Shown here in pieces: positions 1-7,803 of a stretch of DNA of 16,914 nucleotides. A model generated the notes under the pieces. The model searched no databases and was not told the DNA's origin. It was given only the letters and a program-made list of their open reading frames with translations. Numbering within the stretch: position 1 is the stretch's first letter; the number at the start of each line of letters is the position of its first letter. The stretch is taken from the NCBI GenBank assembly GCA_965652545.1, contig CBFGWV010000077.1, positions 1-16,914 on the forward strand, in the 5' to 3' direction. The position numbers and the translations under genes are program-made. Origin of the DNA: CBFGWV01 sp965652545. Lineage in GTDB: Bacteria > Pseudomonadota > Gammaproteobacteria > Competibacterales > Competibacteraceae.

Positions 1-491
1 ACCGGGGCAATGCCGCAGAAGCGCAGGACGTTGCGCTGCAGGCTTTTCAAGCTGTGCGCGCGGAAGTACCAGCGGTAGACCAGCGCGGGCATGCCCATGG
101 TGACGATGATGCGGGCGGACTTGCCTTGCAGGCGTTGCTTCCACATCCCGGCGCCTGCAGACGGGTCGATGGCAAAGCCCGGACGAAACAGTTGCTCCAA
201 AAACCCTTTGAGCAATGCGGGCAACGAACCCAGCCACAGGGGGTAGACGATAACCAGGTGGTCGGCGGCCTTGATCTGGGCCTGTGCATCGAGGATCGCC
301 GGCGGCGTCTCGCCGGTGTTCCAGTCGGCCTGGCTGCGCAGTAGCGGGAAATCCAGCGTGGCGACGTCGATCACGCTGACCCGGTGGCCGGCCGCCTGCG
401 CGGCGTCCCGGTAGGCGGCAGCCAGGGCGTGGTCCAGATGGCCGCCCTGCGGATCGGGATGCCCCTGGATGATGACGATGGTTTTGCTCAT
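1..491 (-). CDS. NAD(P)H-dependent oxidoreductase, flavodoxin fold (partial, C-terminus off window)
   Basis: Read on the minus strand from ATG at 489-491, this frame stays open to the left edge (163 codons seen, no stop). The N-terminus MSKTIVIIQGHPDPQGG is the FMN phosphate-binding beta-alpha turn of the Flavodoxin_2 family (NQO/MdaB/KefF type). The central stretch IVYPLWLGSLPALLKGFLEQ, about residues 80-99, is the family hallmark that contacts the isoalloxazine ring. Known members are soluble flavoproteins that transfer two electrons from NAD(P)H to quinones or similar acceptors; the substrate here cannot be told. An AGAGG ribosome-binding site sits 7 bases before the start. The gene diverges from the cupin gene across 93 bp (492-584), in which I see no convincing promoter. 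Family members are usually 180-230 aa, so most of the protein is present. Confidence 0.9.
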   Translation of the reverse strand, partial: MSKTIVIIQGHPDPQGGHLDHALAAAYRDAAQAAGHRVSVIDVATLDFPLLRSQADWNTGETPPAILDAQAQIKAADHLVIVYPLWLGSLPALLKGFLEQLFRPGFAIDPSAGAGMWKQRLQGKSARIIVTMGMPALVYRWYFRAHSLKSLQRNVLRFCGIAP

Positions 492-584
492 GATGGCACC
501 TCTTCGTCGCCATCATGGAGGGCGAATGCCTTGTCCGTATTGATGCAGGGCAAGATGCCGTGTCCCCAAAACCTTGGAGTACCA

Positions 585-920
585 ATGCCCAATTTCTTCG
601 ACGGCCTGGTGCCGTCTGCTGATGAGGAACGCTTCGATACGGTACTGGAGCACGGCGGGGTGCGTTTCGAGCGCATCGTCTCGCTCGGCCAGGCCAGCCC
701 ACCGGGGTTTTGGTACGACCAGGCGCAGGACGAGTGGGTGATCCTGCTGCAAGGCGAGGCGGTCCTGCGCTTCGAGGATGCCGATGCCGACCTCCCCCTG
801 CACGCCGGCGATTGGGTGTTCATTGCCGCACACCGCCGTCACCGGGTGGTGCAAACCTCAGCGACGGCGCCCTGCGTCTGGCTGGCGGTCCACTGGACCT
901 CGCCCAGCACGGTAGCGTAG
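585..920 (+). CDS. Small single-domain cupin protein
   Basis: A 111-aa protein. The frame is open from further upstream, but ATG at 585 is preferred because GGAG (576-579) lies 5 bases before it and because everything upstream of 491 is antisense to the oxidoreductase. The sequence shows a cupin barrel: FWYDQAQDEWVILLQGEAVL matches cupin motif 1 (with D/E in place of some metal-binding His), and LPLHAGDWVFIAAHRRHRV matches motif 2, followed by the usual closing strand VWLAVHW. Stand-alone cupins of this size are common and mostly of unknown substrate. Its 3' end overlaps, on the opposite strand, the last 82 bp of the large glycosyltransferase gene. Nothing ties it functionally to the polysaccharide genes. 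Confidence 0.82.
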   Translation: MPNFFDGLVPSADEERFDTVLEHGGVRFERIVSLGQASPPGFWYDQAQDEWVILLQGEAVLRFEDADADLPLHAGDWVFIAAHRRHRVVQTSATAPCVWLAVHWTSPSTVA

Positions 921-3820
921 AGGTACTTGCGGTAGGCATCGTGAACATCGGTGCCGTTCGACTCGGGCGCCGCCGGCCTGTCCTCGGCGTGCATCCCCTC
1001 GCGATGAATACGCAGGAACAAGGCCAGCCAGTCGTCGGCGGGCGCATCCCAGGGTAGCAGCCAGGACAAGGGGCGAGCCCGCAGGCGCTCGGTCACCGCA
1101 CCGATGGCGGAGGCGGCAATCGGCAGGCCGTTGGCGATGGCGTCAGTGACCGCGTAGCTGTGGGTTTCCGGCACCTGAAACGGAAACCAGGCCAGATGCG
1201 GGTGCTCCGCGGCGATGCCGCGGGTGAGCGAGGCGGCGTTGTCCACCGGTACGTGATGGACCAGGGTGGCCAGATGTGGCGGAAACGGGGGCCGGACGGT
1301 GCCGAACAGCACGAAACGCAGTGGCAGATTGCCAGCGTGAACCCGCTCCAATACGTCCACCACCACGGCCCGGCCCTTGTGCGCCAGCAGGACGGAGAAC
1401 AAGGCGATGCGCAACGGCTCGTCCGCCACCACCGGCCGAGCCCAGGGGCGGAAGCGGCGCAGACGCTCGGGGTCAGGTGGCGGAGCGACGGTGATCGGCC
1501 GCTCAAGGCCTAACCGGGCCAACCGCCTGGCTAGGTCGTCGCTGCATGCAAAAAGCGTCTGCGCGTGCTCGATCAGCCAGCGTCGCTGGGGATCCTTCGG
1601 GGCGGCGGGCAGCCGCTGGTCGCCGACGAAGCGGCCGTCCGGCCCGGCCAGGTGCGGCTGGGCCGCCACCAGCGCGTAATCGAGGTTGATGACATCGAAT
1701 GGGCGGCCAAGACCCTCGATCATCGCCGGCAGATGCTCGTCGAACCCCATCAGGTGCAGGACAAGCACCCGGCGGACGTCCAGCGCATCGGCCAAGGAAA
1801 CCAAGCTGGGCAACTGTGCCGGGACATGCAAACGGCGCCCGTCGTCCCCGCGCTCGTCCATGCCCAGAACCACCTCGCCACCGCCTCGTCCACACAGGAA
1901 GACGACCCGCAGGCGGGCGGCGACCTGCTCGGCCAGGTCACTGGCGAAGCGGGCGACACCACCACCGAGGTGGTGCAGCATGACCAACACGGTCGGGCGA
2001 CCGTCCGCGGGCGGCAGGGGTTGCACGCCCATATCGGACGGTACGGTACGGCGGCCCTCGCGCAGGCCCCAGACAGCGTAGTGCTGTAGCGGGTTGGTGC
2101 CGCTGGCGACCACATCGGCATGGGTTTGCCCGTAGGCGAAGGTATTGAAGTGCGGTGAGGGGTCGCGCCCTTCGCGATGCCCGCGAACGAGGTAGTGGAA
2201 CACCGGGTCGATACCGGCGGCGGCTACATCCGGATACGCCAAGCGATACCAGTCGGGGTCGATGCGCCCATCGACACCCGCCCATACGGCCAAGCGTCTG
2301 CCGGCATCGGCCCCGGCCAGTGGCCGCACGATACGCCATGCCAATCCGGCGAGCAGTGGCCGGCGCCCCAGCATCATCGACAACTTGACCGTGGCATTCA
2401 GCGTAGCCGGCGGTTGCGCTACCGGTGGCGCCCTGTCCTCAACCTTTCGCGGCGGCGGCAGGTGGGGCAGCCGCTGGGTGCTGACGATAGCGCCCAGTCG
2501 CGACAAAGCGTGCATCAGCGAGGTCAAGGTGCCGGTGCTCTCGGCCAGTGCCTGGCGCAAGGCGCGGCAGCGGAAGACGGCACCCTCCAACACCGCGGCC
2601 GCGCCGGCGGGGATGTGATCGTCCGGATACTCGATCAGGCAGACCACGGCGTCCGGGTCGCCCGTCAGGGTGCGGATCCTGCCGACGACCTCGCCGGCCA
2701 CCGGATCGGCATCGGCGCTAAGCCACAGGAACTCGGCCTCCGCCACCTCGACGCCGCGGGCGAGCATGCCCATGATCGTGTCCGCTGGGTCGGTCGGTAC
2801 CAGCTCGACCGTGAGTGTCGAACCACCATCACCATTCAGGTGTACCGACCGCCATTCGCAACCATCGACCTGGGCCATCGCGATACCGCGAAGATCCAAC
2901 CGCTGAGCTCGCAATGACCGCGCAGCCGCCAGCACCGCATCCAGGGACAGCGGCCGGTGGAACACCGCGCAGAGGTTGCGATCCTCGATGAACGCGCGCG
3001 ACATCCGCTCGACGGCAGCCCGCATGGCCGGCGTGCCGGCGATGGGCGAGCGCTCCAGGCGCGCCAGGAAGGCACCTTCGGAGGGTGCATGCGCCAGCAC
3101 CGCCTCGCGGGGCATCCGATCGAGCATAGACAACCACAGCAGCGTAGCTTCCTCACGGTGGCGACCGGCCTGCGAGCCCTGGCCGGCATGCACACGGTGA
3201 CGCACCACGACACCCGGGACATGCACGATGGGAAAGTGCAGCCCGATGCGAAACCACAGGTCATAGTCCTGCGTGGTGGGCAGCTCGGGGTGGAACAGGC
3301 CGCAGCGCTCGAAACAGCTGCGGTGGACGAGCGTGGAGCAGCCGTTGATCCGCCCCTCGAACACAGCCCACAACGGCTGCCGCGGATCAAAGCCCTCGCC
3401 TGTCCGCATCTGGCGGATCTCGCGCCCGTCGGCGTCCATGAGGGCGAAATCGCCAAAGACCATGACCGGTTCGTTCCAGCGCGTGGTGACCTCGGCCATC
3501 TGGCGCTCGATCTTGTCCTCGACATACACATCGTCGTGGCTCAGCCAGCTGAAATACGTGCCCTGCATGCGGCGTATGCCGTGATTGACCGCCGTGGCCA
3601 CACCGCCGTTGGGCTTGGCTTCGTAGTGGATGCGATCGCCATAACGCGCCGCGACGGCAGCCGTACGCCCACCGTCGTCGGAGCCGTCGTCAATGACGAT
3701 GACTTCGACGTTGGGCCAGGTCTGCGCCAGGGCGCTGTCGATGGCCTGATCGAGATAGTCGGCACCGTTGTAGACGGGGATGACGATCGACACCAGCGGC
3801 AGACGCGAACTGTCAGGCAT
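839..3820 (-). CDS. Multidomain glycosyltransferase (GT2-type GT-A domain, YPDV repeats, GT-B-like domain)
   Basis: 993 aa from ATG at 3818-3820, chosen because GGAG (3827-3830) lies 6 bases upstream; the in-frame ATG at 3832 has no such site. Residues about 8-215 are a family 2 GT-A domain: SIVIPVYNG near the start, DDGSDD at 44-49, SHDD at 94-97 as the likely nucleotide/metal site, and QDYDLW at 184-189. Residues about 215-460 contain a poorly defined linker with a WLSADAD stretch. Residues 519-551 and 557-590 are two copies of a repeat with the pattern D-WY--YPDV--G-(D/N)P--HY---G-REGR, found in large polysaccharide glycosyltransferases. Residues about 608-960 resemble a GT-B fold (LHHLGGGVARF at its start, an A-ANGLP segment late). 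It probably adds two sugars or one sugar in a larger assembly at the inner membrane face. The start overlaps the preceding gene's stop by 8 bp, so the two are likely translationally coupled. Confidence 0.9.
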   Translation of the reverse strand: MPDSSRLPLVSIVIPVYNGADYLDQAIDSALAQTWPNVEVIVIDDGSDDGGRTAAVAARYGDRIHYEAKPNGGVATAVNHGIRRMQGTYFSWLSHDDVYVEDKIERQMAEVTTRWNEPVMVFGDFALMDADGREIRQMRTGEGFDPRQPLWAVFEGRINGCSTLVHRSCFERCGLFHPELPTTQDYDLWFRIGLHFPIVHVPGVVVRHRVHAGQGSQAGRHREEATLLWLSMLDRMPREAVLAHAPSEGAFLARLERSPIAGTPAMRAAVERMSRAFIEDRNLCAVFHRPLSLDAVLAAARSLRAQRLDLRGIAMAQVDGCEWRSVHLNGDGGSTLTVELVPTDPADTIMGMLARGVEVAEAEFLWLSADADPVAGEVVGRIRTLTGDPDAVVCLIEYPDDHIPAGAAAVLEGAVFRCRALRQALAESTGTLTSLMHALSRLGAIVSTQRLPHLPPPRKVEDRAPPVAQPPATLNATVKLSMMLGRRPLLAGLAWRIVRPLAGADAGRRLAVWAGVDGRIDPDWYRLAYPDVAAAGIDPVFHYLVRGHREGRDPSPHFNTFAYGQTHADVVASGTNPLQHYAVWGLREGRRTVPSDMGVQPLPPADGRPTVLVMLHHLGGGVARFASDLAEQVAARLRVVFLCGRGGGEVVLGMDERGDDGRRLHVPAQLPSLVSLADALDVRRVLVLHLMGFDEHLPAMIEGLGRPFDVINLDYALVAAQPHLAGPDGRFVGDQRLPAAPKDPQRRWLIEHAQTLFACSDDLARRLARLGLERPITVAPPPDPERLRRFRPWARPVVADEPLRIALFSVLLAHKGRAVVVDVLERVHAGNLPLRFVLFGTVRPPFPPHLATLVHHVPVDNAASLTRGIAAEHPHLAWFPFQVPETHSYAVTDAIANGLPIAASAIGAVTERLRARPLSWLLPWDAPADDWLALFLRIHREGMHAEDRPAAPESNGTDVHDAYRKYLYATVLGEVQWTASQTQGAVAEVCTTR

Positions 3821-5051
3821 GGGCCACTCCATGCATCGCCAACACCTCGTCGTAGCCGCCGATCACCACCGGCTTCACGGATTTGAGATCCCAGCGACGC
3901 TGCACGGTCTCGCGGTTGCGCGCAACCGGCGCATCGACCAGTTCATCGTCAGTGGCCGCGCGCAGGATCGCCTCGGCCAGGGCGGCCACGTCATGTGGCG
4001 GCACCTCCAGGCCATCGACCCCCGGGGTGATCCACTCGCAGCCGCAGGCCGTATCGGCTTGTATGCAGAAGGTGCCCACCGCCATGGCCTCCAGCAAGGT
4101 CGTGCTGATACCGTCGGAGATACCGTAGCCGACCACCACCCGCGCCTGCGCCAGGCGGCTGACCGCCGGGGCATGGTCGGGGAAGTACGGGTCCACGACC
4201 ACATCGAGGTCGTTCTCGCGCGCCAGCGCCTCGGCCGCGCGTTTCATCGGCACGCTGGTGTGCATGATCCGGATCTGGAAACCCTTCAGCCGCGGCGCGA
4301 TGCGATGCACCGCCAGGAGGATGTCCATCCCCCGCCCGGCCCAGCCGTGATACCCCTTGATGAGAATGGACTTGCGCTGCGACGGTGGCGGCAGGCCCGC
4401 CGGGTCCGGGTAGGTGGAGAGGTCCACCCCGCCGGAGGCCGCCACAGGTGGGAAAAACCGCCCCTGGAAGCCCAACTCGGTAAACAAGCCATGATCGCGC
4501 ACACAGTCGGAGTGCAGCACATCGACGTGGCGGGCCAGCTCCTCCAGGCGGGCGCGATGCCGCGGCATGCGACGGTACAAGTACACATCGCTGCCCCAAC
4601 TGGAGGCCAGCCAGCGCGGAAACACCGGCCCACGGCGCAATCGCGCCTCCAGGCACAGGTAGCCGGCGTGCTGCAGCTCGAGCGTGTGGATGAGATCCGG
4701 TTGCAGCGCATCGATGGCCGCCAACAGCGAGGTGGGGCTGGGCAGCACCTGCGCCGTGACATCCACGGCCGAACGCAGCGGCATGTAACCACGCTGACGC
4801 TCCTGTGCGCTGTCGGCAATGGACTCGATGAGGGCATGGTCGAAGACGCCGACCTCGCCGGGGCGCAGCGCATCGGCATCGGCGCGCGAGCGCACGGTGG
4901 CCTCGAAGCTGAACTCCGGGCAATAGTCCTGCAGCACCGAAGGGAACACCACCACGCGGTAGCGGCTGCCGCGCAGCAGATCCACCCAGCGCGAGGCGTG
5001 GATGCTCACGGGAAAACAGGTGACCAGGACGAGCGGGCTATCGATCGGCAT
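3813..5051 (-). CDS. Glycosyltransferase, GT-B fold (GT4-like)
   Basis: 412 aa from ATG at 5049-5051. The N-lobe begins with a beta strand (LVLVTCFPVSIHASRWVDLL) and carries SWGSDVYLYRR about residues 149-159, typical of retaining GT4-like enzymes, where GSD/HGSD lines the acceptor site. The C-lobe has the donor-binding region ISTTLLEAMAVGTFCIQ followed by GVDGLEVPPHD and AALAEAI, a clear E-x7-type GT4 signature. It should transfer a sugar from a nucleotide donor to a lipid-linked or growing glycan at the cytoplasmic membrane; the sugar cannot be told. Its stop overlaps the start of the 993-aa glycosyltransferase by 8 bp, and it lies 26 bp behind the 143-aa gene, so the three form an operon. 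The ribosome-binding site is weak. No membrane segments are evident. Confidence 0.9.
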   Translation of the reverse strand: MPIDSPLVLVTCFPVSIHASRWVDLLRGSRYRVVVFPSVLQDYCPEFSFEATVRSRADADALRPGEVGVFDHALIESIADSAQERQRGYMPLRSAVDVTAQVLPSPTSLLAAIDALQPDLIHTLELQHAGYLCLEARLRRGPVFPRWLASSWGSDVYLYRRMPRHRARLEELARHVDVLHSDCVRDHGLFTELGFQGRFFPPVAASGGVDLSTYPDPAGLPPPSQRKSILIKGYHGWAGRGMDILLAVHRIAPRLKGFQIRIMHTSVPMKRAAEALARENDLDVVVDPYFPDHAPAVSRLAQARVVVGYGISDGISTTLLEAMAVGTFCIQADTACGCEWITPGVDGLEVPPHDVAALAEAILRAATDDELVDAPVARNRETVQRRWDLKSVKPVVIGGYDEVLAMHGVAHA

Positions 5052-5077
5052 GCGATTCTTGAAGACTCTTGCGCAAT

Positions 5078-5509
5078 TCAGGCGAGCGCCGCACGAACGG
5101 CGCGGGCGAGCACCACCGGATCCTGCGTACAGGCCAAGTGGCGGGCCATACGGGCACTCAGCCGTTGCACGGGGGGAAACATCAGCGCCACCAGTTCGGG
5201 CACACCGCGTGCGGCGGCCTGCCCTGGGGCGAGTACGCTGTCGTCATCCAGGGCCACCCCGACGTACAAGGCGGCGTCCCTGAGGGCGCCGTCCGCGTCG
5301 GTGTAGGGGTCATCCGCACACATCTCGACGGCAAGGCCGGTGTCGAAGGCAAACAGTTCGATGGCGATCTCCACCACGACGGAGCTCACTGCCACGAATC
5401 GGATAACCCGACCACGCAAATCGTCAACGCAGTGATACATCGCGGAAATGACGAATAACACCCGTCCTTGCTCGTCTTCCCGGCCATTGACAACCAGTGC
5501 TCCGTTCAT
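5078..5509 (-). CDS. Unrecognised 143-aa protein, possible GT-B C-lobe fragment
   Basis: 143 aa from ATG at 5507-5509, preceded by AGGG six bases upstream. The frame is open much further upstream, but there it is antisense to the 4,6-dehydratase gene. Codons in 5078-5509 look genuinely coding (G/C-rich third positions, alternating hydrophobic strands and amphipathic helices), and the plus-strand frame over it reads as an antisense shadow. I do not recognise the family. The second half (DAALYVGVALDDDS, then AAARGVPELV, then DPVVLARAVRAAL) resembles in layout the last part of a GT-B glycosyltransferase C-lobe, where a donor-binding loop precedes A-x-GVP and a DPE-LA-AI helix. That is only pattern similarity. 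It is first in the minus-strand glycosyltransferase operon, 26 bp before the next gene. The first 40 codons are less GC-rich than the rest. Confidence 0.6.
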   Translation of the reverse strand: MNGALVVNGREDEQGRVLFVISAMYHCVDDLRGRVIRFVAVSSVVVEIAIELFAFDTGLAVEMCADDPYTDADGALRDAALYVGVALDDDSVLAPGQAAARGVPELVALMFPPVQRLSARMARHLACTQDPVVLARAVRAALA

Positions 5510-5638
5510 GACATTCCCTGGAAAGGTGAGGACACCGCCACGCGTTATACCGTGCCGCAAGCTGCCACGTTTGACCGGCTTCGGCAACACCATACGCTCT
5601 GGTACCCTGCTGCGCTTCGTAGCCCTGGAGTAGCGCTC
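5510..5638. promoter_or_regulatory. Divergent promoter region between the two polysaccharide operons
   Basis: This 129-bp gap separates the minus-strand glycosyltransferase operon from the plus-strand sugar-nucleotide operon. For the plus strand, TTGACC (5571-5576) with a 16-base spacer to TACGCT (5593-5598) is a plausible sigma-70-type promoter with a weak -10. For the minus strand, TATAAC (complement of 5544-5549) is a good -10 about 35 bases before the start codon, but I see no good -35. GGAG at 5627-5630, 8 bases before ATG 5639, is the ribosome-binding site of the dehydratase gene. No JUMPstart/ops element was recognised. Confidence 0.35.
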
Positions 5639-6703
5639 ATGGATGTGGATGGAAAGCGGATTCTGGTGACCGGCGGCACTGGGTCGCTGGGCCAGGTGCT
5701 GGTACGGCGGCTGCTCTCGGGCGAGTTCGGCACACCGGCGGCGGTCGTGGTGTATTCCCGCGACGAGGCCAAGCAACACGCCATGCGCCTGCGTTTCGGC
5801 CGCTTGCGGGCCTCCACCGACGAGGTCATCTACCGCAATTTTGCCCAATGCCTGCAGTTTCGCATCGGCGATGTCCGCGATCCGCACGGGCTGCGCGCGG
5901 CGGTCGATGGCATGGACATCATCGTCAACGCCGCGGCGATGAAACAGGTGCCGACCTGCGAGTACTTCCCGGAAGAAGCCCAGAGCACCAATATCGGCGG
6001 CGCGGTCAATCTGCTCACGGTGCTGCGCGATCTGCGTCACCCGGTTGAGACGGTGGTCGGGGTTTCCACCGATAAAGCCGTCAAACCGGTGAATGTAATG
6101 GGCATGACCAAGGCGGTGCAGGAGCGTGTGCTGATCCGCGCCAATCTGGACTGCCCGCAAACCCGCTTCGTCATCGTACGCTACGGCAATGTGCTCGCCT
6201 CGCGCGGCTCGGTGGTGCCTTTGTTTCTCGACCAGATCCGCCTTGGCGGCCCGCTGACCATCACCCACCCGGAGATGACCCGTTTTCTCATGGCGCTGGA
6301 CGATGCGGTCGACACCATCGCCGCCGCCGTCGCCTCGGGACGGCGCGGGGACACGTTCATCCCGCGCGCGCCGGCCGCGCGCATGACCGACCTTGCGCGG
6401 GCATTGATGGGCGAGCGCGAGCTGCCGCTGACCGTGACCGGCATCCGTCCGGGCGAGAAGCTGCACGAGGTGCTCGTTTCCGAAGAGGAGCTCCAGCGAA
6501 CCAGCCGTGTCGGCGACTACTACGCGATTCGCCCGATGCTGCCCGAGCTTCGTCAGGACGGCGATCTTGCACCCGCCGGCCTCAGTGGCGAGTACTCGTC
6601 GGCCGATGCACTGCTGCCGGTGGACGGCATTCGCGCTCTCCTCGCCCGTCACGGCCTGATGCCCGATACCGCTCCCGACGACGAGGACGAACTGCTTCGA
6701 TGA
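5639..6703 (+). CDS. CapE/FnlA-type UDP-GlcNAc 4,6-dehydratase/5-epimerase
   Basis: 354 aa, ATG at 5639 with GGAG 8 bases upstream. An extended SDR of the polysaccharide biosynthesis (CapD-like, short form) family: NAD(P)-binding TGGTGSLG at 11-18, NAAAMKQVP at 97-105, STDKA at 143-147, and MGMTK at 154-158, in which Met replaces the usual SDR catalytic Tyr. The M-G-x-x-K form after PVN is typical of the CapE/FnlA/WbjB group rather than FlaA1/PseB, which keep Tyr. Known members remove water from UDP-GlcNAc to give the 4-keto-6-deoxy sugar and epimerise C5 (and C3), producing L-configured UDP-2-acetamido-2,6-dideoxyhexos-4-ulose. The late RPGEKLHE motif (270-277) is also typical. It is first in a seven-gene operon and overlaps the 2-epimerase gene by ATGA. 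The acidic tail (DDEDELLR) is unremarkable. Confidence 0.92.
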   Translation: MDVDGKRILVTGGTGSLGQVLVRRLLSGEFGTPAAVVVYSRDEAKQHAMRLRFGRLRASTDEVIYRNFAQCLQFRIGDVRDPHGLRAAVDGMDIIVNAAAMKQVPTCEYFPEEAQSTNIGGAVNLLTVLRDLRHPVETVVGVSTDKAVKPVNVMGMTKAVQERVLIRANLDCPQTRFVIVRYGNVLASRGSVVPLFLDQIRLGGPLTITHPEMTRFLMALDDAVDTIAAAVASGRRGDTFIPRAPAARMTDLARALMGERELPLTVTGIRPGEKLHEVLVSEEELQRTSRVGDYYAIRPMLPELRQDGDLAPAGLSGEYSSADALLPVDGIRALLARHGLMPDTAPDDEDELLR

Positions 6704-7803
6704 AAATCGCCACCATCCTCGGCACCCGGCCCGAGATCATCCGCCTGTCGCTGATCATCGCCGCCCTGGACCGCTTCTGCGACCACTGTCTCGTACACAC
6801 CGGGCAAAACTTCGACGACCGATTGTCGGAGATTTTCTTCCGCGAGCTGGGGGTGCGCCGCCCGGACCATCACCTGGGTGCGACTGCCACCCGCTTCGGC
6901 GAACAGGCCGGGATGATCCTCGATCGTACCGAGCAGGTGCTGATGCGCGAGCGACCCGACCGGGTATTGATCCTCGGCGACACGAACTCCGCGTTGGCCG
7001 CGGTGGTAGCCAAGCGCATGGGCATTCCGGTCTTTCATATGGAGGCGGGCAACCGCTGCTGGGACGACAGGGTGCCGGAAGAGGTCAACCGCCGCATCGT
7101 CGACCATTCCAGCGACATCCTCATGCCGTATACCGAACGCAGTCGCGACAATCTGCTGCGCGAGGGCATTCCCAGCCGCCGCATTTTCGTCACCGGCAAC
7201 CCCATCGCCGAGGTCATGGCCACTCACCGTGAGGCCGTGGACGCCTCGGCCATACAAGCGGAGCTTGGTCTGGCCGCGGGGGGGTACCTGCTGGTCACCT
7301 TGCACCGAGCGGAGAACGTCGATGTCCCCGCGCGGGTCGATGGCCTGTTGCAGGGGCTCACGCGCCTGGCAGAGGCCTACGGCCATCCGGTCATCGTCAG
7401 CGCCCATCCACGCCTGCGCGCACGCCTGGACGAGCGCGGCCTAACGCCGGATGCGCGCATCCGCCTGCTGCCGCCCTTCGGCTTCTTCGACTTCCTGCGT
7501 CTGGAGCGCGAGGCCTTCTGTGTGCTCAGCGACAGCGGCACCGTGCAGGAGGAATGCGCCATCCTCGGTGTACCCAGCGTCACCTTGCGCGATGTCACCG
7601 AACGGCCCGAGACCCTGGAGTGCGGCGCCAACATCCTGGCCGGTGCCGACCCCGAAGCCATACTGCGTGCCGTGCGTATCGCGCGCGAGCGCGCCGGTCA
7701 ATGGCAGGCACCGCCGGAGTACCTGCTCACCAATGTCAGCGACACCGTGTTGCGCCTGGTGACCGGCTTCCACCACGGCCTGTCCCAGGGCGGCGTCCGA
7801 TGA
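6700..7803 (+). CDS. UDP-GlcNAc 2-epimerase family protein, FnlC/CapG/WbjD type
   Basis: 367 aa, a full-length non-hydrolysing UDP-GlcNAc 2-epimerase (WecB family, GT-B fold). Visible motifs: HTGQNFDDRLSEIFFREL (33-50), GDTNSALA with D94, MEAGNRC with E115, PEEVNRR with E127/E128, HRAENVD with H202, SDSGTVQEE (277-285), and TERPE (300-304). The acid and His residues match those needed for C2 epimerisation in WecB. GNRCWD in place of WecB's GLRT, together with NRRIVDH, is the signature of the FnlC/CapG/WbjD subgroup, which acts on the 6-deoxy-L-hexosamine nucleotide rather than on UDP-GlcNAc itself. That fits the CapE-type gene just upstream. It overlaps both neighbours by ATGA (6700-6703 and 7800-7803). 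The ribosome-binding site is poor, so it probably depends on translational coupling. Confidence 0.92.
   Translation: MKIATILGTRPEIIRLSLIIAALDRFCDHCLVHTGQNFDDRLSEIFFRELGVRRPDHHLGATATRFGEQAGMILDRTEQVLMRERPDRVLILGDTNSALAAVVAKRMGIPVFHMEAGNRCWDDRVPEEVNRRIVDHSSDILMPYTERSRDNLLREGIPSRRIFVTGNPIAEVMATHREAVDASAIQAELGLAAGGYLLVTLHRAENVDVPARVDGLLQGLTRLAEAYGHPVIVSAHPRLRARLDERGLTPDARIRLLPPFGFFDFLRLEREAFCVLSDSGTVQEECAILGVPSVTLRDVTERPETLECGANILAGADPEAILRAVRIARERAGQWQAPPEYLLTNVSDTVLRLVTGFHHGLSQGGVR

Noticed and set aside
384..584. Longer start for the cupin gene
   Set aside because: The upstream part is antisense to the flavodoxin-fold oxidoreductase start, and ATG 585 has a good ribosome-binding site.
3780..5306. 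508-residue plus-strand open frame opposite the GT4-like gene
   Set aside because: Antisense shadow: His/Gln/Arg-rich, no motifs, covers a clear glycosyltransferase on the other strand.
5510..6652. Upstream extension of the 143-aa minus-strand gene to a 524-residue open frame
   Set aside because: The extension is exactly antisense to the well-supported 4,6-dehydratase gene and has shadow-like composition (Gln-, His- and Arg-rich).
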